Assembly (NCBI GenBank): GCA_963736695.1
Contig: CAVTPU010000004.1
Coordinates: 2,852,001-2,916,000 of the forward strand
Direction: 5' to 3'
Length of the DNA: 64,000 nucleotides
Source of the DNA: CAVTPU01 sp963736695
Lineage (GTDB): Bacteria > Actinomycetota > Actinomycetes > Mycobacteriales > Micromonosporaceae
Position numbers and translations under genes: made by a program. A model generated the notes under the pieces. The model was not told the DNA's origin and did not search any database. It saw only the letters and a list, made by a program, of their open reading frames with translations. Below, piece after piece: positions 61,454 to 64,000 of the stretch (the stretch's first letter is position 1; every line of letters starts with the position of its first letter).

Positions 61454-62236
61454 TCAGACTTCCGGCAGGACCACCGAAATCGTGTGTGCGGCGCCGAGCA
61501 GGTGGGCTCTGACGTCGTCGGCCGCTGTGGCCAAGTGGTTCGTGGGCATCGCGCAGGCGACGGCGAGGCGACGTTCAGGATCGCGATCATCCCGCACGAG
61601 CACGGCGGCGCAGGCCAGACCCTCTCGATATTGCGAGAGCTCTATCTGCATCCCCCGCTGCTCGCCTTCGATGAGATCCACTTCGAGGGCTTCGGGTTGG
61701 GTGAACGTCGCGGACGTGTAGGACCGCATTCCCCAGTCCTTGAGATAACGCAGACGCTGATCATAGGTGAGCGTCGTGAGCAGCGACTTGCCCAACGCGG
61801 TTGCGTGCGCCCCATCGTCGAACCCCGGAAGCAGGTCCTCCAGGTGCGGAGAGTGTCGGCCTTCGGCGGCTTCGGTCAGGACGATCCGGCCGCCGATAAA
61901 GGTGCCGAGGTAGTGGCTGAACCCCGTCGTCGTGCTCGCGTGTCGAAGCGCGTCCGAGACGGTGGCTGGGCCTCGCAGGGCGGCGGCGAGCTCGCGAAAC
62001 CGGTCGGAGACTTCGAAACCCACTGTGTAGGTGCCGTCCTCGCGCCGGGCGACATAACCTTCATAAGCAAGGGTACGGATGAGGTGGTAGGCAGTCGCCC
62101 CGGTTAGCTCACATCTGCGTGCGATCTGCTTGACCGTGAGGCCTCGCGGCGACTGGCCGACAGCTTCCAGAACCCGGAGGGCGCGGGAAACGCTGCGGAT
62201 GAGATCGGACGGTTCACTATGCGGATGCCGCGCCAC
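61454..62236 (-). CDS. IclR-family transcriptional regulator
   Basis: A protein of 260 residues. Winged-helix domain at about 12-75 (RSVSRALRVLEAVGQSPRGL, TVKQIARRCELTGATAYHLI, RTLAYEGYVARREDGTYTVG) and an IclR effector-binding domain (ALGKSLLTTLTYDQRLRYLK, IELSQYREGLACAAVLVRDD). It probably binds a small carboxylate. The start is uncertain: TTG 62245 or GTG 62236. A 7-bp inverted repeat (GGGTTGA at 62257-62263, TCAACCC at 62283-62289) lies just upstream and may be its own operator. It follows rarD on the same strand. Confidence 0.87.
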   Translation of the reverse strand: MARHPHSEPSDLIRSVSRALRVLEAVGQSPRGLTVKQIARRCELTGATAYHLIRTLAYEGYVARREDGTYTVGFEVSDRFRELAAALRGPATVSDALRHASTTTGFSHYLGTFIGGRIVLTEAAEGRHSPHLEDLLPGFDDGAHATALGKSLLTTLTYDQRLRYLKDWGMRSYTSATFTQPEALEVDLIEGEQRGMQIELSQYREGLACAAVLVRDDRDPERRLAVACAMPTNHLATAADDVRAHLLGAAHTISVVLPEV

Positions 62237-62306
62237 CGCCGTCAACGCCCCTCTCCGGGTTGAAGGTATTTTCCTGAGCCACTCAACCCTAGGCGAACCA
62301 CACCCG

Positions 62307-63257
62307 TCAACGTCGCGCGGCGGTGCCCGTCGTGACGGTCGGCACGATCAATGGCGGGGGCTGCGGATGGATTCCGGACGAGGCTGCCCGGCTACGCCGA
62401 ATGCCGTCGACAGTCACGATCGCGAGTGCCAACCAGACCAACCCGAAGCCCACGAGGCGAACTGGCGGCATCGGTTCGCCGAAGATCCACACGCCGATCG
62501 CGAGTTGGAGAGTCGGGGTCAGATATTGCAACAAGCCGATCGTCGTGAGCGGAATTCGATTCGCCGCCCCAGCGAAGAGCAGCAACGGGATCGCGGTGAC
62601 CGCGCCGCCAAGAACCAGCAGCACGGTGGTCTCGACCGCAGGTCCGCCGAAGGTCGCGTCGTCGTGTGCGGAGAGCCAGCTCATCCAGCCGAGTGCGGGC
62701 AGCGCGAGCACGGCAGATTCGAGAAAGAGGCTGTCAGTGGCCGCGATCGAGACGCGCTTCTTGATCAGGGTGTAGCCGCCGAAGCTGATGGCCAAGACCA
62801 TCGCAAGATAAGGGATCCGGCCATATCCAACGGTCAGGACGACGATCGCAATGCCCCCGACCCCAACGGCGATCCACTGGGCGATTCGCAGCCGTTCGTG
62901 TAGGACAACAACGCCTAACAGGATCGTCACGAGGGGATTGATGAAATACCCGAGCGACGTTTCGACTACTCGGTCGGAATTGACCCCGTAGATGTAGGTG
63001 CCCCAGTTGATGGAGATGAGTGTCCCGGCCGCCACCACGAGCGCCATGGTGCGCCCGTGTGTCACCAATCTCCGGATTCGCGACCAGCTGCCGACGACAC
63101 TGATCACGAGGATGACGAAGGTCCCCGACCACACAATGCGGTGTGCGAGGACCTCCACGGCTCCGCTCGTGCGGAGTAGTCGCCAATAAAGCGGGAAAAG
63201 CCCCCAGATCAGATAGGCGCTGAGCCCAAACAGGAGACCACGGCGGGTGGGGGTCAT
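62307..63257 (-). CDS. rarD: EamA-family transporter RarD
   Basis: A membrane protein of 316 residues with ten helices in two EamA repeats. Marks: GLLFGLSAYLIWGLFPLYWR, SINWGTYIYGVNSDRVVETS and LGYFINPLVTILLGVVVLHE, which are diagnostic of RarD. The substrate is not known; family members are linked to chloramphenicol sensitivity or export of small metabolites. Upstream, at 63269-63294, a hairpin (AAGG-CCACG with CGTGG-CCTT) lies in the leader. Confidence 0.9.
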   Translation of the reverse strand: MTPTRRGLLFGLSAYLIWGLFPLYWRLLRTSGAVEVLAHRIVWSGTFVILVISVVGSWSRIRRLVTHGRTMALVVAAGTLISINWGTYIYGVNSDRVVETSLGYFINPLVTILLGVVVLHERLRIAQWIAVGVGGIAIVVLTVGYGRIPYLAMVLAISFGGYTLIKKRVSIAATDSLFLESAVLALPALGWMSWLSAHDDATFGGPAVETTVLLVLGGAVTAIPLLLFAGAANRIPLTTIGLLQYLTPTLQLAIGVWIFGEPMPPVRLVGFGLVWLALAIVTVDGIRRSRAASSGIHPQPPPLIVPTVTTGTAARR

Positions 63258-63341
63258 GCTCTCACTGTAAGGTCCACGCGGAACGTGGCTCCTTAAGTGT
63301 GCTTCACCTCACCCGCCAGTCGGCGGTCGGGGCCAACCGTG

Positions 63342-63728
63342 TCAGTCTTCGCCCTGATCCTTGAAGACCAGTCCGGCTGCCCAGGTCACGATGCTCACCA
63401 ATAGTGCGCCCAGCACCGCCGACGGCCAGAAGTCGTCAACCGTGAACGGTAGACCGGCTTCACCCGCGAGCCATCCGACCAGCCAGAACAGCAGGCCGTT
63501 CACGACAAGGGCGATGAGCCCGAGAGTCATGACATAGAGCCCACAGCCGACCATCTTCACAATCGGCTTGATGACTGTGTTGACCACACCGAAGATGAGC
63601 GCGACCAAGATGACGGTGATCACCGTGCCACCTGTGGTCGTGGCGGTGACGTGGATTCCCGGAATCAGAAAAGTGGAGAACCAGACAGCGACCGCTGCGC
63701 TAGCGAGGCGGATGAGAATGTTCACCAT
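63342..63728 (-). CDS. Small membrane protein, phage_holin_4_2-like
   Basis: A protein of 128 residues with four membrane helices: LIRLASAAVAVWFSTFLIPG, TVITVILVALIFGVVNTVIK, YVMTLGLIALVVNGLLFWLV and AVLGALLVSIVTWAAGLVF. The PIVK segment after NTVIK and the spacing match the PF04020 (holin-like, YvlD) family, widespread in bacteria and not related to lysis. ATG 63728 is chosen since it starts the family core; the upstream frame has no similarity. No ribosome binding site is visible. Confidence 0.75.
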   Translation of the reverse strand: MVNILIRLASAAVAVWFSTFLIPGIHVTATTTGGTVITVILVALIFGVVNTVIKPIVKMVGCGLYVMTLGLIALVVNGLLFWLVGWLAGEAGLPFTVDDFWPSAVLGALLVSIVTWAAGLVFKDQGED

Positions 63729-63832
63729 AATCACGATCGTGGCACACGGGTGCACCATACGGATAGCCCTCGCAGGGCCAGTGCGCGATCGCGAGGACGA
63801 CCATGACGCACGAATCGAAAGACGGGAGTCCC

Positions 63833-64000
63833 ATGGTGTCACGCGCTGACCAAATGCACTCATATCAGTTTAATCTGCGCCGAGTGGTCGCGGCGTTGGC
63901 TGTGCACGACCCAGACCGTGGGCCGGCTCTGCTCGCCCGCACGGGTCCAGCGTTGCTCGCCGGTGTCATCGTCGCGACCCTCGGCCTCGCCGCGATGGCC
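63833..64000 (+). CDS. eccB: Type VII secretion protein EccB, N-terminal part (3' end outside window)
   Basis: The first 56 residues are present. VSRADQMHSYQFNLRRVVAA closely follows the EccB N-terminus (SRRDQLxSYQFxxxRVVSAL), and the membrane helix (LLAGVIVATLGLAAMA) begins near residue 42. EccB is a core membrane component of ESX/type VII secretion systems. ATG 63833 has GGGAG 7 bases before it. The remainder of the locus lies to the right. Confidence 0.85.
   Translation, partial: MVSRADQMHSYQFNLRRVVAALAVHDPDRGPALLARTGPALLAGVIVATLGLAAMA

Overview
This is a 64 kb stretch of a high-GC actinobacterial chromosome, densely packed with genes. The markers are a DUF5926 protein, an HspR repressor with a HAIR-type operator, a DtxR/IdeR-type iron box, a full 14-gene nuo operon, the futalosine (Mqn) menaquinone route and the start of a type VII secretion gene (eccB) at the right edge. 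The content fits Micromonosporales or Glycomycetales-like actinobacteria, but the genus cannot be fixed from the sequence. Third positions are strongly GC-rich except for Tyr, where TAT is used as often as or more than TAC.

Layout. 1-4.6 kb: end of a sensor kinase, an RsbW-like ATPase, DUF5926, NERD-like, PAS and ACT-domain proteins, and prephenate dehydratase. 4.6-10.3 kb: AIM24-like protein, minimal metallopeptidase, SixA phosphatase, a FadE5-like acyl-CoA dehydrogenase behind two TetR-type palindromes, a SpoIIE-type phosphatase and an RlpA-like wall protein. 10.7-19.6 kb: a Fic protein beside tRNA-Gly(CCC), dcd, an aminotransferase, CorA, cyclophilin, rhomboid protease and a two-component system. 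19.7-24.0 kb: dnaK-grpE-dnaJ-hspR. 24.0-27.4 kb: two uncharacterised proteins and a second two-component system. 27.5-31.1 kb (minus): ferric-reductase-like flavoprotein, FMN-binding protein, ApbE and an Asp-rich secreted protein. 31.2-35.2 kb: DtxR box, cobalamin riboswitch, B12-type ABC importer and mqnA. 35.2-36.5 kb: beta-lactamase-fold serine hydrolase. 36.6-40.6 kb: paaABCDE. 40.7-44.3 kb: mqnC, menaquinone methyltransferase and a geranylgeranyl-reductase-family flavoprotein. 44.4-60.2 kb: nuoA-N. 60.4-64 kb: polyprenyl diphosphate synthase, IclR regulator, RarD transporter, a small membrane protein and eccB.

The genes form a respiratory theme. MqnA, MqnC, the methyltransferase, the GGR-family reductase and the polyprenyl synthase supply or modify menaquinone for the NADH dehydrogenase encoded between them. 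The ferric-reductase/FMN-binding/ApbE set looks like an outward electron-transfer branch with an iron-response box at its head.

Data quality. fadE, dnaK, grpE and mqnC are broken by small insertions while remaining otherwise intact. Because dnaK and grpE are normally essential or nearly so, these look like sequence or assembly errors rather than true pseudogenes.
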